The notes below the pieces were generated by a model. The model was not told the DNA's origin and did no database searches. It was given only the letters and a program-made list of their open reading frames with translations. From contig QXVZ01010433.1 in the NCBI GenBank assembly GCA_008931825.1, positions 1 to 47,580 of the forward strand: 47,580 bases of DNA. Direction: 5' to 3'. Position 1 is the first letter of the stretch. The number at the start of each line of letters is the position of its first letter. The translations under genes were made by a program, and so were the position numbers. Of this stretch, positions 11,779-24,622 are shown one piece after another. Origin of the DNA: Phallusia fumigata. Its lineage: Eukaryota; Chordata; Ascidiacea; Phlebobranchia; Ascidiidae.

Positions 11779-11879
11779 GTCTTTAAAGGGGACCTGCCTG
11801 CTGCAGACTTTATATGGCTTCTTAAGTATGTCTTTAAAGGGGACCTGCCTGCTGCAGTTTTATATGGCTTCTTTAAGTT
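11779..11879 (+). repeat. Tandem duplication of a ~50 bp unit
   Basis: Two adjacent copies of a unit starting GTCTTTAAAGGGGACCTGCC and ending in TATATGGCTTCTT(T)AAGT, differing by a few bases. It lies about 200 bp downstream of the P1 stop codon. No function can be read from it. Confidence 0.8.
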
Positions 11880-13772
11880 AAGTGTCTTATTGTTGTACGC
11901 ATAGCGTAACGGTTTTGTACATACGATTTCGTAGATATTCTCTTCTACCGTACTTTCAAAAAGGATAGCAACATGACAAAATCCTGTTTCCAAGCTAGCG
12001 AAGTTTGGTACGAAATCTTGAATGTAAAATTGGACGACCACGCATCCACGATCCTAATGTTGTATGTTGGGCCCGAACGACAGTATCGAAGTGACAATGA
12101 TAAGTTCAACGCCTTTACACGGGTTTTCACGAACCGCATCACTGTAAAGCATTACATCTCCCACGCTAATGAGTAAAAACTACACGCCCTTTGCGCAACA
12201 ACATTTGTTCATTGTTTAAGCACAGAAATGTCACAATGTTTTTTGACACTAACTTGACATGCAACCATACACCATAAAATTATTACATCCAAAACTGAGC
12301 CAGTTCATCCACGAATTGTAGGATTTAACGGGCCATTCTCCCAAATTGAACATGTTAATTTCTTTTTCTGTGCAATTTTGTGGATTCACCCAATGAATCT
12401 CGTACCGTATCAATCTAACAGGCGCAGTTAGGTCGTAAAACAAAAGTCGTTTTGTATCAAGGGTCACTGTTACAAATGTGTATTGTCGATTTTACATGAT
12501 AAAAGTTGCATGCAAATAAATTGAACAAGCGACTGTAAAGTTTTGTACAACGATGATTGTGTTTTCTTTCCCCAAATTGTAAAATGTTAAACAGTTTATA
12601 GTCCAACCGCATTTGAGTCAAATTGTACACCTAATAAACCTAACTACATGGTAGGACGGAGTGTAAGGAGAACGCGCTCACATTTCCACCGAAATCTTGA
12701 TTTTCTTCTCATTATTATCGTTTCGGTTATAGGTCAACAGTCTTATTACGGTTGACGACCGATGTACGCAGAAATCGATGTTTGAATGATCGTTTTCGCT
12801 ATTGCCTTACAACCCGGGGTATGCAATCTACGGGTGCGAATTTCAAATAAACTGCGGTCCACGAAACAAATTCAGTGCTGTATAGCGAGCCAATCTCGTT
12901 TGTTTCCACTCCAGGCAAGTTAGTGCATTGCGCAACCGACCGCAGTTTCGTTGATTATCCATGACGTAACAATGCCGCTAGGAAAGTAAAGTAAATCATT
13001 TCTTTGTTCACTTTGTAAACGGAGTACTCTCTTTACTTTTCAGAATATTAACGTTTTTAATATACAATAAAACCAAACCGACCTGTGGAAACTGAAGTTG
13101 TGTCCCGCAGTCTAATCTGGTTAATTGTATTTCACCCTCTAGCAAAAAAGGTTGCTCACCCCTACTTTACATCTCAATGAACCACGCTAATTGTTTCGTT
13201 TCGAATTGTATTCACTGAAGTTGTTTGTGTGTAAGCCACTAGTGAGTGTGTCTCATCCTGTAGGTGGTGGAGCAGTTTGAAAATGGGCCACGTAGCTACG
13301 TGAAAAAATTAGAATCTCAGTTATGATGCCCAAGATTTCACAAACTAGTTGATTGTGTTCAACAGTAAGGTAACCCAATGCAATACATGTTCAAGTAAAT
13401 CGGTATGCTTCGTTTTTTACAACAATGCATGTTGTGTCACGTTGTTTTAAATGGGAAAGACTTAATTGCCATGCTGATAAGACAGTAGGCCACGAGATTT
13501 TGTTTGACGTGATTTAGGTCGCATAAGAACAACAGGTTTATAAACACTGCCCTAAGGCACATTATCCTACTAAAACATTGTCCTTGCTTCACTGGCTATA
13601 TTAACCGCAGAGTGTTTCGTTGTGATGAGAGATAACATTAGAACTTGATAGCAGGTTTATCACGCGTAAATGTGCATATTTATGACTCGTGCATCTTTAA
13701 GTTCCAGCGATCATCGTTATCTGAGCATATCCGTTGCAAACAGTAAGAATTAACTCTACACACCATGTAGGC

Positions 13773-13946
13773 CAGGAGTGTGCAACCTTTGTTACAGGAC
13801 AAGAGTTGACTTTATTTCATTGCATTTCAAAAACACTAATATTCTAAAAACAAGATAGGACAATCCGTTTGTGTAGAAAAGGAGTGAATAGAGCGTCGTA
13901 GTACTGCACCGTATTCGTTTCGCGGACCGCAGGTTACACGCCCCTG
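13773..13946. mobile_element. Short hAT-like MITE relic
   Basis: Left end CAGGAGTGTGCAACCT, right end (reverse-complemented) CAGGGGCGTGTAACCT, 13 of 16 positions equal. The inner edge of the right end (TTCGCGGACCGCAGGTT) resembles the right ends of the 7.1 and 9.1 kb elements, so it is a shorter, diverged relative. No clear target duplication. Confidence 0.45.
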
Positions 13947-14320
13947 AATTAGGAGCCTAAGGTACCCCTCCCCGTATCTCAGATTCCTAATTCGTAAGAA
14001 AAGTAAGAAAGATACCCCTTTACTGCTGCCTCCTCGCTTCGAAAAGGTGTTGTTTCAAACCATTTATTTACCCGTTAAACCCCATTAAAATACTTTGACC
14101 TTTTTATTACGACAGGCAACTCCACTAGCCTCCTTTTCGCTACAGGGTAGAAAGTCTCAAACCTATTATTTTTCGTTGTAAAGTTGTGACTTTCTTTTTA
14201 GCGGGAAGTAATTTTAATGGCAGATATAGACAGCGACGGAAATTTCTGTCAATTACCTTTTTATTTCTAAACTTCTGTTTATAGGTTCAGCAGAAACAAT
14301 AACTGTTTGAAATATCAATC

Positions 14321-16576
14321 ATGAAAATTATAGTGGCCGGTTTGCCGAAAACTGGCACCAAAACCATGAACGCAGCCTTAACCATACTCGGGTATAGCGT
14401 GTATGACTGGATGGAAAACTTTGGATACCTCGGTGACGACTGGGCAAAGCAGTATCGTGAAGGCTTCAGAGCCGAGGACTTGAAACGTATGTTTGAAAAC
14501 GTTGATGCCGCCCTTGATAATCCCATTGATTTTTGTTGGGAAGAGATTTTAGAAGCTTTTCCTGATGCGAAGGTATGAATTATTGTTGCTTTTGCTTTTT
14601 TCAGGAAATTATCTGTTTAGTCACCTTTGTGAAATTTCGACATAAAAGTGTTTAAATTTTAATAAAAAGGATGGTAATTTTTTTAAACTTTCAAACTCCA
14701 AAATAATCGTCACTTTCCCATTTTGTTTGTTTGTTTCATTTTTTTCTGAGAAAGGGGGGAGCAACGATTGAATGCGTAATGCGTTATCGTAAAAGAGTCG
14801 ATCTACCTACCTCATTACAGTTCCGTTTGATTTTTTTTTCGATTTATAAAGTTGGAGACTTAATTTCGGGCCAACCCTGCGGGTCCACTGGGTTGAGGCA
14901 ATGGGTCTGTTCCTGAGAAATACAAGCGACCAAGACTGGACTAAAATCCTCAACCTTGTGAGCACAAGGCAGTCGACAAACGGCAATCTTGTCATTTGTT
15001 ACGTTCAAACCATTTTAAGTATGGTTACGCATGTAACCGCGTATCATGTGGTAATAATGATTCATTTTATTTTGCTTTAAAACGATAACTTTGAACAATT
15101 TCCGGCCAGGTGATTTTGAATACCCGGGATGATGATCGTTGGTACAAAAGCATCGCAAATCAAGTTGACCAACTCAACAACGACATCATGTACAGAATCG
15201 CTCGAACAATTACCTACAGTGGAATCAAATCGCATTATCACATGGCCATTGTCAGTAAGTTGCAGCCAATGGTAGTTCTTGAGACATTTTTTTGCCGGTC
15301 AGCTGCCTGCAAAAATATTATAGTTTTAGCTTGGTGCGTAAACCGTTGTGGCCCAACTTTATTATGCCGTGAGCATCAGAAACTGTTAGTTTTTCCCGCG
15401 GGCTAAAATAAAAGACGCAAATTAACTACTAAATAAAGAAAAAAAAAGGTGAATAGCCCGTTGTGTCACTTACTCTTACAATAACATGAAAACCAATCAT
15501 GATCATGGTCTGATTGACAATTTGCGGGTCACAACTGGCCCGCAGGCTTGCAGTTTAAACACTATGATGTAAGCCACACCGTAATATTTGCAACGCTTTT
15601 TAAAACATTATCCTACAATTTTTAGATTTGAATTTAAGACGAAATTTTGCTTATAACTGGCATGCACAAACAGAACAAAATTTCCGTTTGTTGCGCATGC
15701 GCACTGTTAAAAACTTTGTACCAATTTATAAGCAAGCAATAGGTTTGTGAAAGCAACATCGCGCAAAAAAACACATAGACATGTAATCGGTCGGATTGTT
15801 TCAACGAATAAATTAGGTGATCACCTTTCGATAAGTTTGGAATTTTATAGGTCGACATCTGGGGAAAACATGGACCTGGCCTTGGTCGACTGGTAAGCTG
15901 TTTCACGAAGAATCAGTGAAGCGTGTAAAGAGACAGCATGAAAGAAATGTGAAACTCGTAAGATGGATGAATACTTTTACCAGTTTAGTATCATCGCCTC
16001 CTCAGAAAATCTAATTTGATGAACATTGCATTTTCAAACGTGTGTTTGTTACGAAATGTCCCGACCAGTGTAATCTCAACGCACAAACTATGTGGAAATG
16101 TGTGAACCGCATGACATGTCATAGGTTCTCAACCTTTTTTATTCACGGATCATTGACAAACTTTAAGCTCTTACAACTGACAAACTTAGACTCCGTAGAC
16201 TCTACAACATTTTATTAGGTTTAACTTTGGAATTATATTTTAATCAATCATGGAGAATAATTTATTTGAAGCCATTAGGCTACCCTTCGTTGTCAAAAGC
16301 ATTAAACAGTTAAACTGTTTATAGGTGGCACCCAAGAATCAGCTACTGGTTTACGAAGTCAGCCAGGGTTGGGAACCATTGTGTGATTTTCTCGGCGTTG
16401 CCGTTCCCGATGTTCCGTTTCCTCACAAGAACAAGGGTGGGAACGTGATGGATCTACACAGAAAAGAGAATCCAATAATGCACCGGATTGAAAGAGAGTT
16501 GAAGATATCCCTCGCATGTATGTTGCCTTTGATTTTGTTTCTGTTTTACTTATTGTACAGATGCTTTTTCGTTTGA
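14321..16576 (+). CDS. Tail-anchored sulfotransferase-like protein P2 (beta subfamily)
   Basis: Exons 14321-14572, 15110-15254, 15851-15957, 16325-16576; GT-AG introns, phases 0, 1, 0; 251 residues. Nearly the same protein as P1: LPKTGTK loop near the N-terminus, LNTRDDDRWYKS as the second PAPS contact, TWTWPWSTGKLF plus KRVKRQHERN in exon 3, YEVSQGWEPLCDFLGVAVP in exon 4 and a C-terminal hydrophobic anchor. Exon 4 differs from that of P1 by one residue (FLFYLL for FLSYLL) and a handful of silent changes, whereas the introns are much less alike, so P1 and P2 are recent duplicates with constrained or gene-converted coding sequence. P2 is 2.7 kb downstream of P1 in the same direction and convergent with the minus-strand gene ending at 17914. 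Acceptor substrate unknown. Confidence 0.9.
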
Positions 16577-17913
16577 GGACTATTCAACGATTAAAAGAAC
16601 TTTTTTCAGTACACTTTAGCATTGCCAAAATAGCCTGAAATTTCTCATAGGCGCCATGATCTGAATGTTGGGAAAGAACACGGGCTTCGCATTTATGTGC
16701 AGTCTGGGCATGTACCAAAGGCAAATGTCAGTAAGCTTTTGAACGAAGTGTGCAAGTTTACAAATTTTGTCGAAATAGTAACAACCTTACGTACCATCAT
16801 TTTATGTGTAGTAGAGGTTGCATTGTACTGTATTTTGCATTAAATTTCGTTTTTGCACATAAATCGTTAAATTAAACATTTTACTAACGGTAAAAAAACA
16901 GAAAACGATTGCAAAAACCTAACGGTTGAAAATACGTCAAGGTTAATACAAATATGGGGAACAATGGTTAAAAGACGCAGCAAACGCAACTTTTAGCGTA
17001 CCAGGGGTTGCCGAAGAGTGAGTGAAACTGACGCACATTGCAATAGCTCGAAAACTAAAAACAATATGGTTCTGAAATTTTGACACAATACTTTAGGCTG
17101 TTTAAACATTTCAGCGCACAAAAAATATTCCTCAATATTTAATACGCATATTTCAAATTAATGTTCGTCGATATGAGATTCATGGCGTCATTTGTACTCC
17201 ACCAAACTTTTACAGAATGTTTTGTAAAATGGAAACGTTGAAATAAGCATATACACGATGTTCCAGCATATCAGGAACATATCATAACAGTCGTAAAAAA
17301 TATGACCTAATAACCCAAAAATGCGATGTGCGTTCGCCCTTAAATTCATCGCTGCTCTTCCAAATTTACACATGTTACAATATACGGGCATATCTTTAAA
17401 ATGAGCCATTGAAAAAGGTTCTAGCATGATGGTAGCAGTTTATAGGGTTTTACATCCCCCTCTTTGATTAGCATAGATTTAACTCCTTTTGCACAACAAC
17501 ATTGGTTCATTGTTAGGCGAACACAAGCGTCACAATGGCAGTGTTAAACAACTTTTCCCAAAAAACGTGTCAAATATATCATTTAAACATGAAAAAGTGT
17601 ATAATTTTTTAGCGTTGCAAACACCAATGCAACCTGTAAACATACACCAGGAATTTACCACACTACTTCTAAACTAACTAGTTTAACTACAAAAAGTATA
17701 AATCTTGATCAAAAAATATTGCACCTCCACAAAATGAGACGTTTTGTAGTTTGTGACACAGGGAAGCCAGGGTAAAAGAGTGATCCAAAGCAGCATAATA
17801 AAAACAAAGGTGCAAGCAATTCCGATTGTAACAGTGGTGGTAAAATTGCACAATTTAAAAGCTTTGGTGGTTAAAATATGATGTTAGCAATAACACTTTT
17901 AGCCAAGAGGACT
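16577..17913. other. Intergenic between convergent genes
   Basis: No gene seen. AT-rich. The part around 17465-17540 (CACAACAACATTGGTTCATTG and following) matches DNA 600 bp downstream of P1, marking it as duplicated 3' flank. The short frames on both strands have no recognisable motif. Confidence 0.45.
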
Positions 17914-19519
17914 TCATATAAAAATATACTGATATATGTTGTACACCACAATCACAGATAGGGCAAATAAACATGCTAGAGAAATCCATAGTTCAATTTG
18001 CAACCTCTTCATAATAGGATTCTCCCTTCTCAAATCCTTTAACACAACTCCACCTTTATTTTTGTATGGAAATGGTTTTTCAGGCACTGGGTCATTAAGA
18101 AATTCACACAGTGGCTCCCAACCATCAGAGACTTGGTAAATCAGAAGTTGATTTTTGGGGACAACCTAACCAAACAAAGTATAAAACTAAGCATACTTTT
18201 TCCTTTTACATCTTATTTACTAGTGATAACTCTAATCAAGTAAGTTTTTTTTTGCATCATGTAACCTAAATCAGGTCTTTAAAAAGATGTAAGATCAACT
18301 TAACAAACTGGAGTCATTGCATCAATAAAATTAGGCATGAAACATACCTAGTTCTCCATATTACCTGAACAACATTTTCCTCGTGTTTTCGCTTTATACG
18401 TTTAACAGATTCTTCATGCTTTAATTGAAAATATGTAAATGGCCACCTATCCACATTTACCACAGTACCTGTAAAGACACAGCAAAATTTTTAAAATTTT
18501 CATTTACTTTCTTATATTTCAAGATTAACACAACCCTAAGTTTCATGTTTGATGATTATATATTGCAAGTATCTAACTTTTACAAGTTCATAGGTCAAGT
18601 TCAATATATTTAATATATCTTCAAATTAAAATTTAGTGAAAATTAGTTTACACAAATTAAAAAAAAACATGCTTCCTAGTAATGATAATAACTTTTACAC
18701 ACTGGTCAAGGAAATGTAAGATTGAAGCCGAATCCCAGTGTAGGTAAAGGTCCGAAGAAATCGAAAAACAATATCATTGTTGACTTGATTAGTTTGATTG
18801 ACCACACTGTTGTACCAACTGTCCTCATCACGTGGTGGCAAAATGACCTATATTACAATCACTGGAGACAACAAATAATTGCTCTCTTTTGGCAACTTTA
18901 ATTACAAAACACACAACTGGAAATTGTTTGTTATGAAGAACTTGTTTGTGTGAGAAATGTTTAAAGTTTGTTGCTAGTTACATTTTTCACACAATGAATT
19001 AACAAGAAAAATGGTGTTTTACTGAATCCAAAGTGTTCAAGTAAAGACCAATAAATATTTGATATCTGTGATTGTATTTCTTTTACAAAACCAATCTAAC
19101 AGAGCATAATTCAATAAGGAATGAGACATCTAGCTTATATACTCAGACCTGGTAATGGGATCAAGTGCTTACAATGAATTGCTAAAACTAAAAATATTGA
19201 TAGTTATTACAGTGCTGTAAAAGTATAACTGATTTAAAAAGTAGATAAATCTAAAAAAATAGTTCACCTTTGCGTCAGGAAAAGCCTCAAAAATGTGCTC
19301 CCATTTCATGTCACAAGGGGTATCCAGCACCACATCAACGTTCTTATACATTCGCTTCATATCTTCAACCGTAAAACCTTCCCTAAACTGCTTTATCCAT
19401 CCGTCACCGACATACCAAAAATTCTCAAAATAGTCGTACACGTGATAACCGAGAAGTGTTAAGGCTGCATTTAATGTTTTGGTGCCAGTTTTGGACATTC
19501 CAGCTACAATAACTTTCAT
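17914..19519 (-). CDS. Tail-anchored sulfotransferase-like protein M1 (gamma subfamily)
   Basis: Exons 19268-19519, 18703-18847, 18365-18468, 17914-18165; GT-AG introns, phases 0, 1, 0; 250 residues. Phosphosulfate loop reads MSKTGTK: the usual Pro before Lys is Ser, as in the three neighbours. Exon 2 has PPRDEDSWYNS where the others have TTRD; Arg and Ser of the second PAPS contact are kept. Exon 3 is the shortest of the family (104 bases) with DRWPFTYFQLKHEESVKRIK. Exon 4 has QLLIYQVSDGWEPLCEFLND, losing the FLG(V/A) of the others, and ends in a hydrophobic anchor (CLFALSVIVVYNIYQYIF). Sulfate transfer from PAPS is inferred from the family; the partner is unknown. Distal member of a head-to-tail array of four. 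Confidence 0.88.
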
Positions 19520-20022
19520 TTTGATGCTTTGGCCTTGAACTTGCTTCGGTGGTGTTACACAAGCTTGAATCGGAAAAAATTTGCTGCGTCATCTCTGTCA
19601 TCACCATGAATAGGCACATTTGTTTAAGACGTCAGTCTTTTAACATTCATAACAATAATAATTGCCCCTTTCTATTCCCTCCCCCTATTTATAAGATGCC
19701 GACCACTTGTTTGGGTCCATGAAAGCGCGTACAAATATTTTTTTTAACTTGATTTCAGTTTACGTTAACGTTTAACAGTCCCACTGGTTGAATCGTGATA
19801 AAATTAATAATGTGCACGATAAATTGCTTATACACCGGTTCTAAATATCATAAAAGATGTATTTCACGTAATATTTCAAAAAATTACTAACTAACGATCC
19901 ATTTTACACTTTAGATTATTTCGGCTACCGGGTTTGCTCTAAACACAAAGACTAAGCGCCGGCGCAAGGAAAAGACAGCACAGTAATTACGATATGTTTG
20001 GATCCAAAATTTAATACTGTGA
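19520..20022. other. Intergenic between M2 and M1
   Basis: 503 bp, no gene seen. It should contain the promoter of M1 near its left end (minus strand) and the 3' end of M2 near its right end. No conserved element recognised. Confidence 0.4.
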
Positions 20023-21485
20023 TTAAACAATAAAATACTGGTACATGTGGTACACGAAAACCACAAAGAGGACAAACAGACATGCGAGAGAAATCCAAAG
20101 TTCATTTTGCATCTGTTGCATCACAGGATTCTCTTTTCTCATGTCGTCCAGCACGATTGCTCCCTTGTTCTTATGTGGAAAAGGTTTATTGGGTACTGGA
20201 GCGCCAAGAAAATCACATAGCGGTTTCCAACCCTCTTTGACTTGATAAATTAGAAGTTGGTTTTTGGGAACAACCTGATAAACAGATATCTCATCTAAAA
20301 TGTATGCGGGTTTAAACAATATTTTTTCTAATATTTAACTACACCATAAGATGATCGCCCTCATCTCTGTTTTTGAAAAACCGTAAAACAGCACGAACTA
20401 AAACCTTGCGATAAGAATTGCAATAAAACAGACATATTTATGAACACTATACCCGGATCACATTTCGCTCATGTTTTCGCTTGACACGTTTAATAGATTC
20501 TTCGTGCTTCAAGTGGAAATACGAAAATGGCCACGTATCTACTTTTCCCACATGTCCAACTACAAAAACATCACCTTTGTTACTATTACATACTATAGTT
20601 TACTGAAGTCGAAAACCCAAACAATAAATTTTTTGTTTTCTTAATTTGCATAAAATTTTGGTTTTTTACATTGTTTAATAGATAAATAATAGATAAACAT
20701 TTGTAAGTATCCCAAAAGTATGTTAAAATTGTCATGTTGAATAAAGGTTTGTATAAGTACCGGTCGCAGCCATATAGTATTGCATCCGTACTCCAGTGTA
20801 GGTGATGGTACGAACAAGTCGAAACATGATGTCACTGTTGAGTTGGTTGGCTTGATTGGTTAAACTTTTGAACCAGCTGTCCTCATCACGTGTTGTCAAA
20901 ATCACCTGTTCCGGATCGACATCAGACTATTTTTTTGAAAACCTTATTGTGTCAAAAAAGGCGTGCTTGGATTTTTTAAATTTTATGAAACATTAAAATG
21001 TTCCAGGAAACCAAAAAGCAAAAACAAACATTAACATGGACCGAGCCATTGAAAACTCAAAATATTGAAGACTAGTAAGGTCTTATAGAACGAAACTATT
21101 TTTTGTAAAGTAATAAAACTAAATTTATTACAACTTTCTATTTGCAAACAATGAAAGTAAATGCACTTTATTCTAGGTTTTCAAAGACTCCATAGTCCAA
21201 TATCAAACAGATGAAAAAATGAACATTTTGAACCTTGGCGTCCGGAAAGGCTTCGAAAATTTCTTCCCAATTTATGTCGCAAGGGGTGTCAACCACAGCA
21301 TCAACTTTCTCATACATTTGTCTCATGTCTTCAACTCTAAAACCTTCCTTACACTGCTTAATCCATCCGTCACCGACATACCAAAAGTGCTCAAAGAAAT
21401 CGTACACCTCGTAACCCAACTGTGTCAAAGCTGCATTCATTGTCTTAGTACCAGTTTTCGACATTCCGGCTAAAATAACTTTCAT
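20023..21485 (-). CDS. Tail-anchored sulfotransferase-like protein M2 (gamma subfamily)
   Basis: Exons 21234-21485, 20761-20905, 20453-20559, 20023-20274; GT-AG introns, phases 0, 1, 0; 251 residues. Starts MKVILAGMSKTGTK (Ser for Pro in the loop), then GYEVYDFFEHFWYVGDGW. Exon 2 has LTTRDEDSWFKSLTNQ, exon 3 GHVGKVDTWPFSYFHLKHEE and KRVKRKHERNVI, exon 4 QLLIYQVKEGWKPLCDFLGA, PFPHKNKG and a terminal hydrophobic stretch (ISLACLFVLFVVFVYHMYQY). No signal peptide. The same direction and 500-900 bp spacing as M1 and M3 suggest duplication by unequal crossing-over. PAPS-dependent transfer is a family-based inference. Confidence 0.9.
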
Positions 21486-22391
21486 TTTGATCTTTGGGGT
21501 TTGCGCTAGGCGAGTAAAAGTAATGTTGTGTTCATTCGACTGAACTTGACGCTTTTAAAAATGTGCGCCGTCATCAACCTGACGTTGCATGTCTTGTAAA
21601 ACATAAACCACAAACATATGTGTAAGTGTATATGGCACAACTTGATATAAAATAAAATCCTTTTTTTGCTGCACCGAATTTCGGAGTAATCTACATTGGA
21701 AAATTTATAAGTTATTACAGATATTTTTCATGTTAATAATTTTATTTTTGCCGCCTCCGTTCCGGCATAGGGTTGCTTTTGGGGGCAGATTACATGTAAC
21801 TTTTGTATTTTGTTTCGCTGTCAACATTAAACATCATTCTGCTAATTGACCCGATATAAAGCGTACAGTTGGGTTGGTTCTAATTGGCTCCACTTAGTGG
21901 CAAAACAATATGGCACAAAAACCACTCGATCGTTTTTGTTTTGTTTTGCTCCTTTGTCGACTAGTTTAAACACAGCAAGGAAATGTAAGAAAGTATTCTG
22001 TCCATTATTCTTGTTACTGCCCTTTGATGGTTAGCATTTGCTGGGCAGCTGTAGGGAAATGCGTAAGAAGATTAACTTTCATATGACCTGTGACTTATTA
22101 TTTAACTTTTATGTGACCCACAACGTACTTTAGATGTCGTACTTCGCTCACGAGAAGAACTAAGCAATTGGATGGATAGCACAAGGCAACACCTAGCCTA
22201 GTTGGCGCAACCGCTACTTTGCAATGGAATCTGACAGATTGACCCAAACTTGAAACCAATATGCAAAAATCAATAAAAAATGATCTAAAGAAACAACAAG
22301 TTGTTTCAAACAAAAATGTCAAGCTTAGGGTTTAGGCAAATACCAGTACTATATAATTGCAATGTGTTTTGATCAAAAACTGTAAATAAAG
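21486..22391. other. Intergenic between M3 and M2, with a dispersed repeat
   Basis: No gene seen. About 22190-22320 carries a dispersed repeat that also appears near 24470-24545 and 28190-28320: the shared core is an AACTTGA...(T/G)CAAAAATCAA...AATGATC/AATAATC string followed by a CAACAAG/CAGCAG word. Confidence 0.45.
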
Positions 22392-24269
22392 TTATTTAAC
22401 AACAAAATACTGGTACATGTAGTACACAAAGACCACGAAGGCGACAAACAGACATGCGAGAGTAATCCAAAGTTCATTTTGCATCCGTCGCATCACAGCA
22501 TTCTCTTTTCTCAGGTCCTTCAACACGAGTCCCCCCTTGTTCTTGTGTGGAAAAGGTTTATTGGGTACTGGAGCGTCAAGAAAATCACAAAGAGGTTTCC
22601 AACCCTCCTCGACTTGATAAATTAGAAGCTGATTTTTGGGAACAACCTGAAAGAAACAACATATATTATTTGTTGTATTATGTAACGTTTCGTAATAATT
22701 CTATTTGTTATACGGGTTGACGCAATAATTTTACTGACAATTAAACGGCACCATGCGATGACTTATCGTTTTAATTTGGTTGTTTGTTTTTTAACCACCG
22801 TAAATGACACAAAATTAAAGCTACAAGAAGAACTGCAATGAACCAGAATGATTCCTTATGAGCAAAGTCAACGGAGATTCGTCTAATATCGAACGCAAAA
22901 AAACGCTATTTATCATTTGAACAAAATAATTCACAGCTTAATTTGGGTGATCTTAAACACTACCTGGATCACATTTCGTTCATGTTTTCGCTTCACACGT
23001 TTCAACGACTCTTCATGCTTCAAGTGGTACGTTGTAAATGGCCACGAATCTATGCGACCCACGTGTGAAACTACAGAAATCCTTAGTGTTACATATCTCA
23101 GTGTTAAATATTTTAAGTCAGGGGCGTCCAACTCAAACATGCGGACGTGCCAATTTTCGTCTTCTGAATTATTCCCAAGTCAATGTTTGGTAAACTACGT
23201 TTAGCTATTTCATTTACAAATAACTAAAAGATTGAGTTAACACATGAAAACCTTTGTTTATTGCAAGTGACTTTCTTGCAAACGTAAGATTGACTGTGAA
23301 ACATATTTGAATTTCGGCATATGAATTTTTGGAAGATCTCGATTGCCATTTTCTAATACGCCGCGTGTTGGACGCCCCTGTTTAAGTAACAAACAAACTA
23401 CATACTTTTAATTTTGTTTAGTTTTAAAAAATATGTACTTTATACAAGTATGTCAAGTTATTTCACTGAAAATCAGGAAATAAAATCTATTGTTCGAAAG
23501 GTTTATGAACGTCCCGAACATTTTTGGGGTTACCATGTTAAGTTGTGTTAAATCTTGCTCAGAAAGAATACCGATTATATTCATGTAGTAGTTGGCGCGC
23601 ATTCCAGTGTAGGTGATGGTACGAACAAGTCGGAACATGACGTCATTGTTCACTTCATCAATTTGATTGGTCAAACTTTTAAACCAGCTGTCCTCATCAC
23701 GAGTTGTCAGAATTACCTGTTTCGGATCAACATCAAACTAAAACATGTTTTTGTACATTTTAACTACGTTACTTCAAGAACGATTATTTTTAATTTCCCA
23801 ACATAAAACGTCTTACCCGAAACCGAAACGTTATGTTACCTCAATAATGTTATACTGTGTCGAATAACTTGAAGGTAGAAAAACAAACAAATTATAACAT
23901 GATTTGATCGAGCCATCGTATGTTTGGATTGTGGGATCAAGTATTTGACAAACTTTCTTTGGGTTTTAAAGACGCCGTGGCCAAAAGTTAACAAGCTTAA
24001 AAACAATCCCTTTCAACCTTGGCGTCTGGAAAGGCTTCAAAAATTTCTTCCCAATTTATGTCGCAAGGGGCATCAACGACAGCATCAACTTTCTCATACA
24101 TTTTCTTCATATCTTCAACCCTGAAACCTTCCTTATACTGTTTGATCCATTCGTTACCGACATACCAAAAGTTTTCATTAAAGTCGTAAACCTTGTAACC
24201 CAACTGTGTCAAAGCTGCATTCATTGTTTTGGTGCCAGTTTTCGACATTCCGGCTAAAATAACTTTCAT
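22392..24269 (-). CDS. Tail-anchored sulfotransferase-like protein M3 (gamma subfamily)
   Basis: Exons 24018-24269, 23572-23716, 22964-23070, 22392-22646; GT-AG introns, phases 0, 1, 0; 252 residues. Starts MKVILAGMSKTGTK; exon 1 ends WEEIFEAFPDAK. Exon 2 has LTTRDEDSWFKSLTNQ, exon 3 SHVGRIDSWPFTTYHLKHEE and a basic helix, exon 4 YQVEEGWKPLCDFLDAPVP, LRKENAVMRRMQNELW and the hydrophobic anchor ending QYFVVK, one residue longer than its neighbours. Asp replaces Gly in FLG. The second intron (23071-23571) contains a 262 bp MITE. Function inferred from the family as for the neighbours. Confidence 0.9.
23119..23380. mobile_element. MITE with perfect 14 bp inverted repeats
   Basis: The element starts CAGGGGCGTCCAAC and ends GTTGGACGCCCCTG, a perfect 14 bp terminal inverted repeat. 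TTTAAGT stands directly outside both ends (23112-23118 and 23381-23387), giving a 7 bp target-like duplication; a hAT element would give 8. It lies inside an intron of M3, and no comparable insertion is seen at that position in M1, M2 or M4. No coding capacity. Confidence 0.88.
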
Positions 24270-24622
24270 TTTGTTCTTTCGGCTTTGTGCTAGAGCAAAA
24301 GTAATTCAGTGATCATTCGATTAGACTTGGCGCTGTTTAAAATGTGCGGTGTCATCAACCCTCGCATGTCATGTAAATCACTAACCACATACATATGTGT
24401 AAGGGTTTTTTGGACATGCAGCTTAATAAAAAAAGATGTACCTTAATTTCTCGCTACCGAAAATTGCGGGATAGGTTTGACCAAAACTTGACATCAATTT
24501 GCAAAAATCAAAACATAATCAAGAACCTAACAGCAGGTTTTTTTCCAACCAAGCAATTCGCAAATGACAACACTGTAATTACGAGACCTAGTTATTGGTC
24601 CGAAATTAACCGTATGTAGTTT
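24270..24622. other. Short intergenic between M4 and M3
   Basis: 353 bp with no gene. It contains one copy of the dispersed repeat also seen near 22.2 and 28.2 kb. The promoter of M3 must lie here or inside M4. Confidence 0.4.

Larger units (their letters stand above)
11574..14320. other. 2.7 kb intergenic region between P1 and P2
   Basis: No gene supported. Contents seen: a short tandem duplication at 11779-11879, a stretch at about 12180-12240 that recurs at about 17465-17540 (downstream flanks of P1 and P2 respectively), degenerate hAT-MITE-like ends near 12812 and 13163 (GGGGTATGCAATCT and the inverse of AGGGGTGAGCAACCTTTTTT), and a MITE-like unit at 13773-13946. Confidence 0.5.
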
